This document shows positions 1 through 5,505 of a stretch of 8,979 nt of DNA, piece by piece. Origin of the DNA: an uncultured Clostridia bacterium (GTDB lineage: Bacteria; Bacillota; Clostridia; Christensenellales; Borkfalkiaceae); assembly GCA_947629735.1 (NCBI GenBank), contig CANREX010000056.1, positions 1-8,979 on the forward strand. The letters run 5' to 3'. The translations under genes and the position numbers were made by a program. How positions within the stretch are numbered: position 1 is the first letter of the stretch; each line of letters opens with the position of its first letter. The notes beneath the pieces were generated by a model that saw nothing but the letters and a program-made list of their open reading frames with translations, had not been told where the DNA came from and did not search any database.

Positions 1-1
1 C

Positions 2-418
2 TCGGGCGGGCTCGACCCGCAGGCGATAGTCGAGCCTAAGCGCTTCTTCGGCGCGGCGCGCAAAATAGAAAACGGCGGCTCGCTGACTATAATCGCGACT
101 GCGCTGGTGGATACGGGCAGCCGCCTCGACGACGTCATCTACGAAGAGTTCAAATCCACGGGCAACATGGAGATAATTCTCTCGCGCGAGATGGCGCAAA
201 GCCGCGTGTTCCCCGCGATAGATATCCGCGTTTCTGGCGCGCGCAAGGAAGAGCTGCTGCTCACGGAAGAGGAGCTCTCGGCGTCTGCGCTGATACGCGG
301 CGCGCTCGGGAAAAATCTGACCCCGCAGGAGCTGTTCGACGCCATGAAAAAGACGGAGGACAACGCCGAGTTCTGCTCGAAAGCCAAGGTGTTTTTCAGG
401 GTGTATAACGGAAGATAA
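2..418 (+). CDS. rho: Transcription termination factor Rho, C-terminal part (5' truncated)
   Basis: This is the last 138 codons of the hexameric RNA-dependent ATPase that ends transcription at Rho-dependent terminators. The reading frame is open from base 2, so the start lies outside the window; a GTG at 107 is internal. Near the left edge are the conserved motifs [20 protein letters not shown] and [20 protein letters not shown], and then FPAID followed by SGARKEELL. The arginine at 242-244, in SGARKEELL, aligns with the arginine finger of E. coli Rho (R366), so this part of the ATPase site looks intact. The C-terminal helix region is of ordinary length. No hairpin followed by a T-run comes after the stop. 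The next gene, obg, begins 232 bases on. The family assignment is very secure; only the C-terminal third is visible. Confidence 0.96.
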   Translation, partial: SGGLDPQAIVEPKRFFGAARKIENGGSLTIIATALVDTGSRLDDVIYEEFKSTGNMEIILSREMAQSRVFPAIDIRVSGARKEELLLTEEELSASALIRGALGKNLTPQELFDAMKKTEDNAEFCSKAKVFFRVYNGR

Positions 419-536
419 CGCGCAAAAAATTAAAGCAAAATCGTAATTGAACGGCACATATGCGGCGGTCAATCGCTAAAATATAGGCAAAACGGCATAA
501 GGCGGCGCAATATAACCGCCGAGAAATACAGACTCG

Positions 537-592
537 GCACAGCGCAAAAAGCGGACGCAATTAAGATATAGCACAGCGCAAAAAGCGGGCGC
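537..592. repeat. Intergenic direct repeat, 18 bp, two copies 34 bp apart
   Basis: The sequence GCACAGCGCAAAAAGCGG occurs at 537-554 and 571-588. With one mismatch, both copies extend four bases further, to 558 and 592. The repeat lies wholly in the rho-obg gap. It looks like a local duplication; nothing in it resembles a promoter or a terminator. Confidence 0.85.
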
Positions 593-603
593 GCGCGTTC
601 GTA

Positions 604-641
604 AAGCGGCGGGCAAAATGCGCAAGGCAAGCGGCGGGCAA
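604..641. repeat. Direct repeat before two possible obg starts, 13 bp, two copies
   Basis: AAGCGGCGGGCAA occurs at 604-616 and 629-641. Each copy is followed closely by an in-frame ATG, at 618 and 651. The second copy runs into the weak AAGGT ribosome-binding site (640-644) before the favoured obg start, so the duplication may have created the extra upstream ATG. Confidence 0.75.
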
Positions 642-650
642 GGTAGAAAA

Positions 651-1931
651 ATGGCAGAAAGAAACGTATTTTTGGACAAGGTAAGAATAACCGTAAAATC
701 GGGCGACGGCGGGGACGGAATGAATTCGTTCAAGTCATATAAGGGCAAGCCCGCGTGCGGACCGGACGGCGGCGACGGCGGCAAGGGCGGGGATATCTAT
801 GTGCTCGCGGACAGCGCAGTCGGCACGCTTTTACCCTTCCGCTACAAGACGAAGTACGTCGCGGGCGACGGGGAGCGCGGCGGCTCGAACCTCTGCTCGG
901 GGAAGGGCGGGGAGGACGTCATAATCCGTGTGCCCGTGGGCACAATTGTGAGCGACGAGGCGACGGGCTCGATAATCTGCGACATGTTCCGCGACGGCGA
1001 CAAAAAACTGATATGCGAGGGCGGCAGGGGCGGCAAGGGCAACGTGCGCTTTACCACGGCGCGCAGGCACGCGCCCAACTTTGCACAAAAGGGCGAAAAG
1101 ACGGAAGAGCACACCCTCGTCCTCGAACTCAAAGTGATAGCGGACGTGGGCATAATCGGCTTTCCCAACGTCGGCAAGTCCACACTGCTTTCCAAAATTT
1201 CGGCAGCCCGTCCCAAGATTGCAAACTATCATTTCACCACGCTCACGCCCAACCTCGGCGTCGTCGGCTTTCACGAAAACAGCTTTGTCGCTGCGGATAT
1301 CCCCGGGCTCATCGAGGGCGCTTCCTGCGGCGCGGGGTTGGGTCACGATTTTCTCCGCCACATAGAGCGCACGCGCATGCTTTTGCACGTTGTGGACGTC
1401 TCCGCAAGCGAGGGCAGAGACCCGATAGAGGACTTCGGAAAGATAAACGCGGAGCTTGAAAATTATTCGGAAAAACTTTCCGCTCTGCCGCAGATAATCG
1501 CGCTCAACAAGTGCGACTGCCCCGACGCGGAGAAAAACGCGGAAAAGTTCATAAAGAAATACGGCAAAAAATTCGAGATATTCAAAATAGCCGCGATAGA
1601 GGGCGAGGGCGTCTATCCCCTCGTCGCCGCGCTGTGGAAAAAACTTTCCTCGCTGCCCGCGGCGGAGCCCGTAAAGGCGGACGAAAACTTCACCTATAAA
1701 AAGAGCGGGGATCTCGACTACGAAATTTACATGGACGACGGCGCGTACGTTCTGACGGGTTCGCTCGTGGACATGCTGTGCCGCAACGTCTCGCTCGACG
1801 ACCCCGATTCCATGGCGTATTTCCAGAAGATATTGCGCGATAAAGGGGTGATTTCCACCCTGCTTAAAATGGGAATGAAGGAGCACGACACAGTCGTCGT
1901 GGGTGGCGTGGAATTCGACTACGTGCCGTAA
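651..1931 (+). CDS. obg: GTPase Obg/CgtA, large ribosomal subunit assembly
   Basis: Obg is a slow GTPase that binds 50S ribosome precursors and links ribosome assembly to growth and stress signals. The protein has 426 residues, a normal length. The glycine-rich Obg fold fills roughly residues 1-160 (for example GDGGDG and GPDGGDGGKGGD). The GTPase domain follows, with G1 GFPNVGKS at 170-177, G3 DIPGL at 216-220 and G4 NKCD at 286-289. The final ~75 residues form an OCT domain, ending GGVEFDYVP. I chose ATG 651 because the protein then begins MAERNVFLDKVRIT, matching where Obg proteins normally start, and because a weak AAGGT lies 6 bases upstream. An in-frame ATG at 618 would add 11 unlikely residues. 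Unlike many Obg loci there is no rplU-rpmA upstream; rho is the neighbour instead. Confidence 0.97.
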   Translation: MAERNVFLDKVRITVKSGDGGDGMNSFKSYKGKPACGPDGGDGGKGGDIYVLADSAVGTLLPFRYKTKYVAGDGERGGSNLCSGKGGEDVIIRVPVGTIVSDEATGSIICDMFRDGDKKLICEGGRGGKGNVRFTTARRHAPNFAQKGEKTEEHTLVLELKVIADVGIIGFPNVGKSTLLSKISAARPKIANYHFTTLTPNLGVVGFHENSFVAADIPGLIEGASCGAGLGHDFLRHIERTRMLLHVVDVSASEGRDPIEDFGKINAELENYSEKLSALPQIIALNKCDCPDAEKNAEKFIKKYGKKFEIFKIAAIEGEGVYPLVAALWKKLSSLPAAEPVKADENFTYKKSGDLDYEIYMDDGAYVLTGSLVDMLCRNVSLDDPDSMAYFQKILRDKGVISTLLKMGMKEHDTVVVGGVEFDYVP

Positions 1932-2042
1932 TATGCCCCAACCAACGCGAATTTTGCCTGTTTCGGCAGGTTGAAATCACAAAAATTTACGGCAAATTCA
2001 ACGGCGGAAGTCAAATAAAACAAACGCAAAAACACGACAAAA

Positions 2043-2069
2043 CGCCCGCGCAAAATGCAAAGGCGGGCG
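2043..2069 (+). other. Hairpin in the yhbY leader
   Basis: CGCCCG (2043-2048) pairs with CGGGCG (2064-2069) around a 15-nt loop, ending 9 bases before the Shine-Dalgarno sequence of the yhbY-family gene. No T-run follows, so it is not a standard terminator. It could be a leader or mRNA-stability structure; the function is unknown. Confidence 0.45.
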
Positions 2070-2078
2070 GAAGATAAC

Positions 2079-2082
2079 GGAG
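2079..2082 (+). promoter_or_regulatory. Ribosome-binding site of the yhbY-family gene
   Basis: GGAG lies 6 bases before ATG 2089 and fixes the start of the 97-residue protein. Confidence 0.8.
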
Positions 2083-2088
2083 ATAAAA

Positions 2089-2382
2089 ATGACATCTAAA
2101 CAGAGGAGCAAATTGAAATCGCTCGCCGCGAATATCGATCCGATAGGGCAGGTGGGCAAGGACGGAATAGGCGAAAAAATGCTCGCCTCCTTTTCGGACT
2201 GTCTGGAAGCGCGGGAGCTTATAAAGGTGCACATTCTCGAAAACGCCGACGGCGACCCGCAGGCGATAGGCAGAGAATTGGCGGCAAGACTGAACGGCGA
2301 GTGCGTGATAGTAATCGGGCGCAAAGCGGTGATTTACAGGAGATCTTCCCGCAAAAATTTCGACCATATCAAGCTCGATTGA
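2089..2382 (+). CDS. yhbY: YhbY/YqeI-family ribosome-associated RNA-binding protein
   Basis: This is a 97-residue single-domain CRS1-YhbY (CRM) protein. The family has an IF3-C/KH-like fold that binds RNA; E. coli YhbY is found on 50S precursors. The sequence shows the family's order of motifs: KQRSKLKSLA near the N-terminus, the GxxG loop in IGQVGKDGIG (GKDG at residues 23-26), the conserved LEARELIKVHIL helix-strand, and the C-terminal strand IGRKAVIYR. The length is typical. A good GGAG sits 6 bases before the ATG. It lies 157 bases after obg and points the same way. In Bacillus subtilis the orthologue (yqeI) directly precedes nadD; here a gene on the opposite strand has been placed between them. 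The role in 50S assembly is family knowledge, not shown by this sequence. Confidence 0.93.
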   Translation: MTSKQRSKLKSLAANIDPIGQVGKDGIGEKMLASFSDCLEARELIKVHILENADGDPQAIGRELAARLNGECVIVIGRKAVIYRRSSRKNFDHIKLD

Positions 2383-2418
2383 GCAATTTCAAACGGCGTA
2401 TTTTACATGTAAGGCGGC

Positions 2419-2455
2419 TTGTTCAGGCGGAGAAAAAGTTGTTTGTTCAAGCGGA
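2419..2455. repeat. Imperfect direct repeat in the convergent gap after yhbY
   Basis: TTGTTCAGGCGGA (2419-2431) and TTGTTCAAGCGGA (2443-2455) differ at one base and lie 24 bp apart. They fall in the 87-base gap between the convergent yhbY and membrane-protein genes. A 10-bp palindrome, TTACATGTAA, is at 2403-2412. No hairpin with a T-run is visible on either strand. Confidence 0.7.
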
Positions 2456-2469
2456 TAAGTTCGGGGATT

Positions 2470-3219
2470 TCAACCCTTCGCTTCGCCGATAAAAAGGCAG
2501 ACTACGCTAAGGAGCAAAAGAAGTCCACCGCACGCGATATAATAAAAGCGGAAGTATGTGAAGAAGCTGAAAAAGAGCAGACTCAGCCCGCAGAAAAACA
2601 GCGAGGGGCACAGCCTGCGGTTGAACCGCCTCTTGATTTTTTTGAAGAAACTCACTTTTTTGATTTCCCCGCAGGCGTACTTTTCGGGCAGCAGCTTGCG
2701 CGATTTCAACAGGTCGTAGATGTAACCTATCTGCCTGATTTCTATGTCGAAATCCCGCGCGAATTGCGCGCCGCTCTCGCCAGCGGAACAGCACAAAATT
2801 ATCTTCTTTTTATCCGTCTTGCACTTGATAGCCCTCGCAACGTCGTCGGGTGAAAGTGGGGATAAAGTGAAGAACAAAAAGTACGCGTTTTCGCCATCTT
2901 CCAGGCGGTTGCCCTCGGGATATGTGCCGTCGAACGCCTGCATGAACAGATTTTCTATATATTTTTCACCCGAGACGGAAAGGTGCAGGGCGAGCGTTTT
3001 TTGCTCCCTCGCGTCGTTTGAAAGGGAGAGCGTTTTCGCCCGCTTGAAATACAGCGCGATAAACGCGAAGATGAACGCGGCGACGGCGCACATTATCGCG
3101 ACGGCGAGCGCCGCGGCGGCGGATTTCAAATAAAAGCGGATCAGCGTGAACGACAGCAGGAACGCGCATAGCGCGGTGAAAATACTGTCCGATATAAGCG
3201 CGAAATTTATCTTTCTCAT
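2470..3219 (-). CDS. Membrane protein of unknown function with a cytosolic, possibly nuclease-fold-like domain
   Basis: I do not recognise this as a named family. From ATG 3219 it encodes 249 residues. Two hydrophobic helices (about 7-29 and 34-58) are followed by a soluble segment of roughly 140 residues (60-198), a basic stretch (FFKKIKRRFNRR, 191-202) and two more helices (about 206-223 and 226-244). The segment KKKIILCCSAGESGAQFARD (137-156) and the nearby IGYIYDLL (164-171) resemble the end of restriction-endonuclease-like Mrr-type domains, where a strand, a 'tsGeft..A..fA' helix and an L-I-D-G-like strand follow one another. No D...ExK catalytic set is evident, so any such fold would be degenerate. 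The frame extends upstream to 3360, but those codons look like repeat-rich non-coding DNA. No Shine-Dalgarno precedes ATG 3219. It is convergent with yhbY and divergent from nadD. Confidence 0.8.
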   Translation of the reverse strand: MRKINFALISDSIFTALCAFLLSFTLIRFYLKSAAAALAVAIMCAVAAFIFAFIALYFKRAKTLSLSNDAREQKTLALHLSVSGEKYIENLFMQAFDGTYPEGNRLEDGENAYFLFFTLSPLSPDDVARAIKCKTDKKKIILCCSAGESGAQFARDFDIEIRQIGYIYDLLKSRKLLPEKYACGEIKKVSFFKKIKRRFNRRLCPSLFFCGLSLLFFSFFTYFRFYYIACGGLLLLLSVVCLFIGEAKG

Positions 3220-3225
3220 GATAAA

Positions 3226-3231
3226 ATTATT
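3226..3231 (-). promoter_or_regulatory. Possible -10 element for a leaderless transcript of the four-helix membrane-protein gene
   Basis: On the - strand AATAAT ends 6 bases before ATG 3219, which would put the transcription start at or next to the start codon. No convincing -35 is found at 17 bp. The same spacing occurs before the other - strand gene. Confidence 0.25.
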
Positions 3232-3236
3232 GCCGC

Positions 3237-3292
3237 GCGCGCCCGCGCTTATACCTCGGTTTCGGGCGGCGATGAAAGATACGCGGGCGCGC
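3237..3292. repeat. GC-rich inverted repeat, 11 bp arms
   Basis: GCGCGCCCGCG (3237-3247) is the exact reverse complement of CGCGGGCGCGC (3282-3292), with a 34-base loop. It sits in the divergent gap between the four-helix membrane gene and nadD. It could form a strong hairpin or cruciform; no T-run flanks it. Confidence 0.6.
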
Positions 3293-3378
3293 TTAAACAA
3301 ACTCCGCTTAAAACCCCGCCTAAACAACAGCGCGTATAAACAGCGCAAATAAAAGCGCATATAAAGCGCGGCAGCGCA
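3290..3378. repeat. Degenerate short tandem repeats upstream of nadD
   Basis: Three near-copies of CGCTTAAACAA start at 3290, 3305 and 3317. They are followed by a run of CAGCGC/AAGCGC units separated by AT-rich bases (about 3328, 3341, 3353 and 3364), with periods near 12-13 bp. This fills most of the 216-base divergent gap. I see no convincing promoter for nadD in it. Confidence 0.55.
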
Positions 3379-3435
3379 ACAGCATAGACCAATTCACGAC
3401 AAAATATTTACAGCAGGAAAAACAGAGCAAGCAAT

Positions 3436-4563
3436 ATGAAAATCGCAATATTCGGGGGCGCGTTCAATCCCGTCCACCGCGAGCACGTAAACCTCGCGCG
3501 GGCGGCGGTTAAAGAGCTCTCACTCGACAAGATAATAATCATGCCGACGGCGATAAGCCCTCACAAGCACGGCGCGCAGAACGTGGATTTCTTCCGCAGA
3601 TTCGAGATGTGCCGCCTTGCCTTTTCGTCGCTGCCGCAGGCGGAAGTCAGCAATTACGAGCTCACCCGCGGCGGCGTCTCCTACACGTGTCTGACGAGCA
3701 GTTATTTCCGCTCGCTGTACCCATCGGACGAGCTGTACTTTCTGATAGGCGCGGACATGTTGGCGAGCTTCCCCACATGGAAAAACCCGCAGGAGATACT
3801 CCGCAATCTCACCCTTGCGGCGTGCGCGAGGGAGACTACGGAAAAGTTCGATATCTACAAGCAAAACGTGGAAAAGACGTTCGGGACGAGCGTGAAGACC
3901 ATATCTTACGTCGGGCATGCGGTGAGCTCAACGCGCGTCCGCACCCTTGCAGCCCTCGGGGAAGATTTTTCCGCGTATGTGGAAGTCCCCGTATGTCAAT
4001 ATATTAAGGACAACGCGCTTTACTATCTCCCCGCGCTTTCTGGCGTAAAGTCGCTGATGAGCGAAAAGCGGTGGGCGCACACGGTGGGCGTCGCGATAAT
4101 CTGCGCGGAAAACGCCGCCCGCGTCGGGCTTTCGGAAGAGCAGGCGATAACTATGGCGGCGCTGCACGATTCGGCTAAATACCTCGATTTGTCGCACCCC
4201 TATCTTCGGGGGTTCGTCTGCCCGCAGGGCGTGCCCGAGCCCGTCGTCCACCAATACGCGGGTGCGTACGTCGCCGAGCATATCTTCGGGATAACGGACA
4301 AAACCATTCTCGGCGCGATAGCCTGCCACACGAGCGGCAAGGCGGACATGTCCCCAGCCGAAAAGCTGTTGTTTTTGGCGGACGTGCTGGAAGAGAGCAG
4401 GACTTTCGAGGGAGTGGAAGAGCTCAGAAATATGTTCAAAGACGACATCGACAAGTGCCTCAAAGAGCAATTGAAAAGGCAGATAAAATACCTTGAAAGC
4501 ACGGGCGCGCCCATATTCGGACAAACAAAAGAGGCGTACGATTTTCTGGTAAAAAACGGCTGA
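3436..4563 (+). CDS. nadD: Fused nicotinate-nucleotide adenylyltransferase (NadD) and YqeK-type HD-domain Ap4A hydrolase
   Basis: The 375-residue protein joins two enzymes that are separate neighbouring genes in Bacillus subtilis. Residues 1-~193 are NadD, which joins ATP and nicotinate mononucleotide to give NaAD in NAD synthesis. It shows the nucleotidyltransferase motif GGAFNPVHREH (7-17) and the second signature VSSTRVR (163-169). Residues ~205-375 are a YqeK-type HD phosphohydrolase, a family shown to split Ap4A into two ADP. Its metal ligands look complete: H215 (RWAHTVG), H244-D245 (ALHDSAKY), H272, H298 (CHTSGK) and D316 (FLADVLEESR). Only ~10-12 residues link the two domains, with no stop or frameshift between them. 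The ribosome-binding site is weak: AGGAAA is 15 bases upstream of the ATG. It reads toward rsfS, as in the yqe cluster. Confidence 0.95.
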   Translation: MKIAIFGGAFNPVHREHVNLARAAVKELSLDKIIIMPTAISPHKHGAQNVDFFRRFEMCRLAFSSLPQAEVSNYELTRGGVSYTCLTSSYFRSLYPSDELYFLIGADMLASFPTWKNPQEILRNLTLAACARETTEKFDIYKQNVEKTFGTSVKTISYVGHAVSSTRVRTLAALGEDFSAYVEVPVCQYIKDNALYYLPALSGVKSLMSEKRWAHTVGVAIICAENAARVGLSEEQAITMAALHDSAKYLDLSHPYLRGFVCPQGVPEPVVHQYAGAYVAEHIFGITDKTILGAIACHTSGKADMSPAEKLLFLADVLEESRTFEGVEELRNMFKDDIDKCLKEQLKRQIKYLESTGAPIFGQTKEAYDFLVKNG

Positions 4564-4605
4564 TTTTCCGAGTGCAAAAAAAGGCGCGAAAAATAGTGAT
4601 TTTTA

Positions 4606-4656
4606 AAGCGGAAATCAAGCGTTTGGATATGGATAATTCAAGTGGAAATCAAGCAT
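4606..4656. repeat. Imperfect 17-bp direct repeat, two copies 34 bp apart
   Basis: AAGCGGAAATCAAGCGT (4606-4622) and AAGTGGAAATCAAGCAT (4640-4656) differ at two transition sites. The copies lie in the nadD-rsfS gap. The 34-bp period equals that of the 18-bp repeat upstream of obg, though the sequences differ. Confidence 0.75.
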
Positions 4657-4684
4657 AAAACTAATGAATTTTTCAAGAGAAAAC

Positions 4685-4689
4685 AGGAG
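4685..4689 (+). promoter_or_regulatory. Ribosome-binding site of rsfS
   Basis: AGGAG lies 6 bases before ATG 4696 and decides this start over an in-frame GTG at 4642, which has no such site. Confidence 0.85.
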
Positions 4690-4695
4690 ATAAAT

Positions 4696-5061
4696 ATGGC
4701 GGAAAACAAGATGACGAGTGAGGTTAAAACGCGGCTTATCTGTCAGGTTTTAAGCTCAAAAAAGGCGAAGAACATAGTCTATATAGACGTGGAGAAAAAG
4801 TCCTCTCTGTGCGACTATTTCGTGATATGCAGCGGCACATCCACAACGCAGGTAAAGTCGCTTGCGGAGAACTTGGACGAAAAGCTGAAAAAGGAACATT
4901 CCCTCGTGCCCGTCCGCGCGGAAGGCGTAAAAGAGGGCAGGTGGGCGGTGCTCGATTATCAGGACGTGATAGTGCATATCTTCAACGAGGAATCGCGCGA
5001 TTTCTACTGCCTCGAACGCCTTTGGGAGGACGGAAGAAATCTCACCAAATATGAAGATTGA
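4696..5061 (+). CDS. rsfS: Ribosomal silencing factor RsfS (Iojap/YqeL family)
   Basis: RsfS binds ribosomal protein uL14 on the 50S subunit and blocks joining to the 30S, lowering translation in starvation or stationary phase. From ATG 4696 the protein has 121 residues, a normal length for the family. The diagnostic motifs are all present: DYFVICSG from residue 40 with the following ST-rich loop, EGRWAVLDY at 80-88, and VIVHIFNEESRDFYCLERLW at 91-110. An in-frame GTG at 4642 would add 18 lysine-rich residues drawn from the intergenic repeat, and it lacks a ribosome-binding site. The gene lies 132 bases after nadD-yqeK in the same direction, matching the yqeK-yqeL order in Bacillus. The methyltransferase gene (yqeM) that follows in Bacillus is absent here; a small - strand gene comes next. 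Confidence 0.95.
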   Translation: MAENKMTSEVKTRLICQVLSSKKAKNIVYIDVEKKSSLCDYFVICSGTSTTQVKSLAENLDEKLKKEHSLVPVRAEGVKEGRWAVLDYQDVIVHIFNEESRDFYCLERLWEDGRNLTKYED

Positions 5062-5103
5062 CCCCAACATATGCGCCGACGAACATAAATTCAAGGCTTT
5101 TTT

Positions 5104-5199
5104 CGGGCATAATATAGTGCCCGCCCAAACGCTTGAAAATGCTCGGCGGCAAATCGCCCGTTTTTATCGCAGGCGACAAATTTTCCGCTTGGGCGGGGC
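5104..5199. other. Overlapping, mutually exclusive inverted repeats between rsfS and the small membrane gene
   Basis: CGGGCA (5104-5109) pairs with TGCCCG (5118-5123) around an 8-nt loop. The same TGCCCG begins a second arm: CCCGCCCAA (5120-5128) pairs perfectly with TTGGGCGGG (5189-5197), and inside it GAAAAT (5135-5140) pairs with ATTTTC (5180-5185). The two folds share bases and cannot form together. The region is the 3' gap between convergent genes, so end-of-transcript processing or two-way termination is possible. The pairing is seen; the function is inferred. Confidence 0.5.
5144..5165 (+). terminator. Possible intrinsic terminator after rsfS
   Basis: GGCG (5145-5148) pairs with CGCC (5155-5158) around a 6-nt loop, with a possible outer C-G pair at 5144/5160. 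TTTTT at 5161-5165 follows directly. The stem is short, so this is only a weak candidate. Confidence 0.3.
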
Positions 5200-5204
5200 A
5201 GACG

Positions 5205-5438
5205 TCACTTGTCCTTGAAAATTATCTCTTTCGGCTTGGAATAAGTCTTTCTCGCCCGCTTTTTTTCTACTATGTAGTAGACGGGTTCGGGCGGCTTCTC
5301 GCTCTTCTTTTCCTCATGTTTTTCGGGCGGCTGTTTGCGAAGATTCGTAAGCCCGAGGTAGGCGAGTTTGAAGAACGCGATAATAGCGAAACACGATAAA
5401 AATATGATTGCAAGATAAAGTAAACCTATAAATTCCAT
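5205..5438 (-). CDS. Small single-pass membrane protein of unknown function
   Basis: The 77-residue protein has one strongly hydrophobic helix at residues ~3-29 (MEFIGLLYLAIIFLSCFAII at its start), followed by a highly charged tail rich in Lys, Glu and Pro (RKQPPEKHEEKKSEKPPEP) that ends in KEIIFKDK. The clean split between a membrane segment and a charged tail argues that it is a real protein and not chance reading; the opposite-strand frame has no such order and starts with TTG. I do not recognise the family. The positive residues right after the helix suggest a cytosolic tail. There is no Shine-Dalgarno before the only ATG; instead TAATAT lies 6 bases upstream, which would fit a leaderless transcript. 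It is convergent with rsfS and divergent from the DeoC-like gene, with a perfect palindrome in the shared 67-base gap. Confidence 0.7.
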   Translation of the reverse strand: MEFIGLLYLAIIFLSCFAIIAFFKLAYLGLTNLRKQPPEKHEEKKSEKPPEPVYYIVEKKRARKTYSKPKEIIFKDK

Positions 5439-5444
5439 AAGGAA

Positions 5445-5450
5445 ATATTA
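5445..5450 (-). promoter_or_regulatory. Possible -10 element for a leaderless transcript of the small membrane-protein gene
   Basis: On the - strand TAATAT ends 6 bases before ATG 5438. The expected -35 and spacer region falls inside the 22-bp palindrome at 5454-5475. No good -35 hexamer is seen. Confidence 0.3.
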
Positions 5451-5453
5451 CAG

Positions 5454-5475
5454 CATTTTTCCGCGCGGAAAAATG
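5454..5475. promoter_or_regulatory. Perfect 22-bp palindrome in a divergent gap, candidate operator
   Basis: Each half reads CATTTTTCCGC on its own strand, giving complete dyad symmetry centred between 5464 and 5465. It lies between the starts of the small membrane gene (5438, -) and the DeoC-like gene (5506, +). It is not an intrinsic terminator, since A-runs and not T-runs follow the GC core in both directions. Its 12-base core TTTTCCGCGCGG occurs again at 6364-6375, downstream of the DeoC-like gene. Binding by a dimeric regulator is inferred. Confidence 0.55.
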
Positions 5476-5490
5476 TAGAAATTCAATGAA

Positions 5491-5497
5491 AAAGGAG
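5491..5497 (+). promoter_or_regulatory. Ribosome-binding site of the DeoC-like gene
   Basis: AAAGGAG lies 8 bases before ATG 5506, the best Shine-Dalgarno match in the window. Confidence 0.85.
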
Positions 5498-5505
5498 TTA
5501 TTATA

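Noticed and set aside
501..520. GGCGG/CCGCC hairpin as a rho terminator
   Set aside because: The stem is only 5 bp and no T-run follows.
755..1459. + strand frame of 234 codons inside obg
   Set aside because: Arg/Gly-rich out-of-frame reading of obg with no family features.
831..1886. Long - strand open frame of 351 codons opposite obg
   Set aside because: Obg is unmistakable on the + strand; this is its shadow.
1955..1970. CCTG/CAGG hairpin as an obg terminator
   Set aside because: The stem is only 4 bp and the following bases are not a T-run.
2419..2853. + strand frame of 144 codons after yhbY
   Set aside because: It begins in the intergenic repeat and is antisense to the four-helix membrane gene, whose ordered hydrophobic segments are more convincing.
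3220..3360. 47-residue N-terminal extension of the four-helix membrane gene
   Set aside because: It is basic and low in complexity, is read from tandem-repeat DNA and would span the GC inverted repeat. ATG 3219 leads directly into the first membrane helix.
5133..5399. + strand frame of 88 codons between rsfS and the DeoC-like gene
   Set aside because: It starts at TTG without a ribosome-binding site and overlaps the more protein-like - strand membrane gene; its hydrophobic part mirrors that gene.
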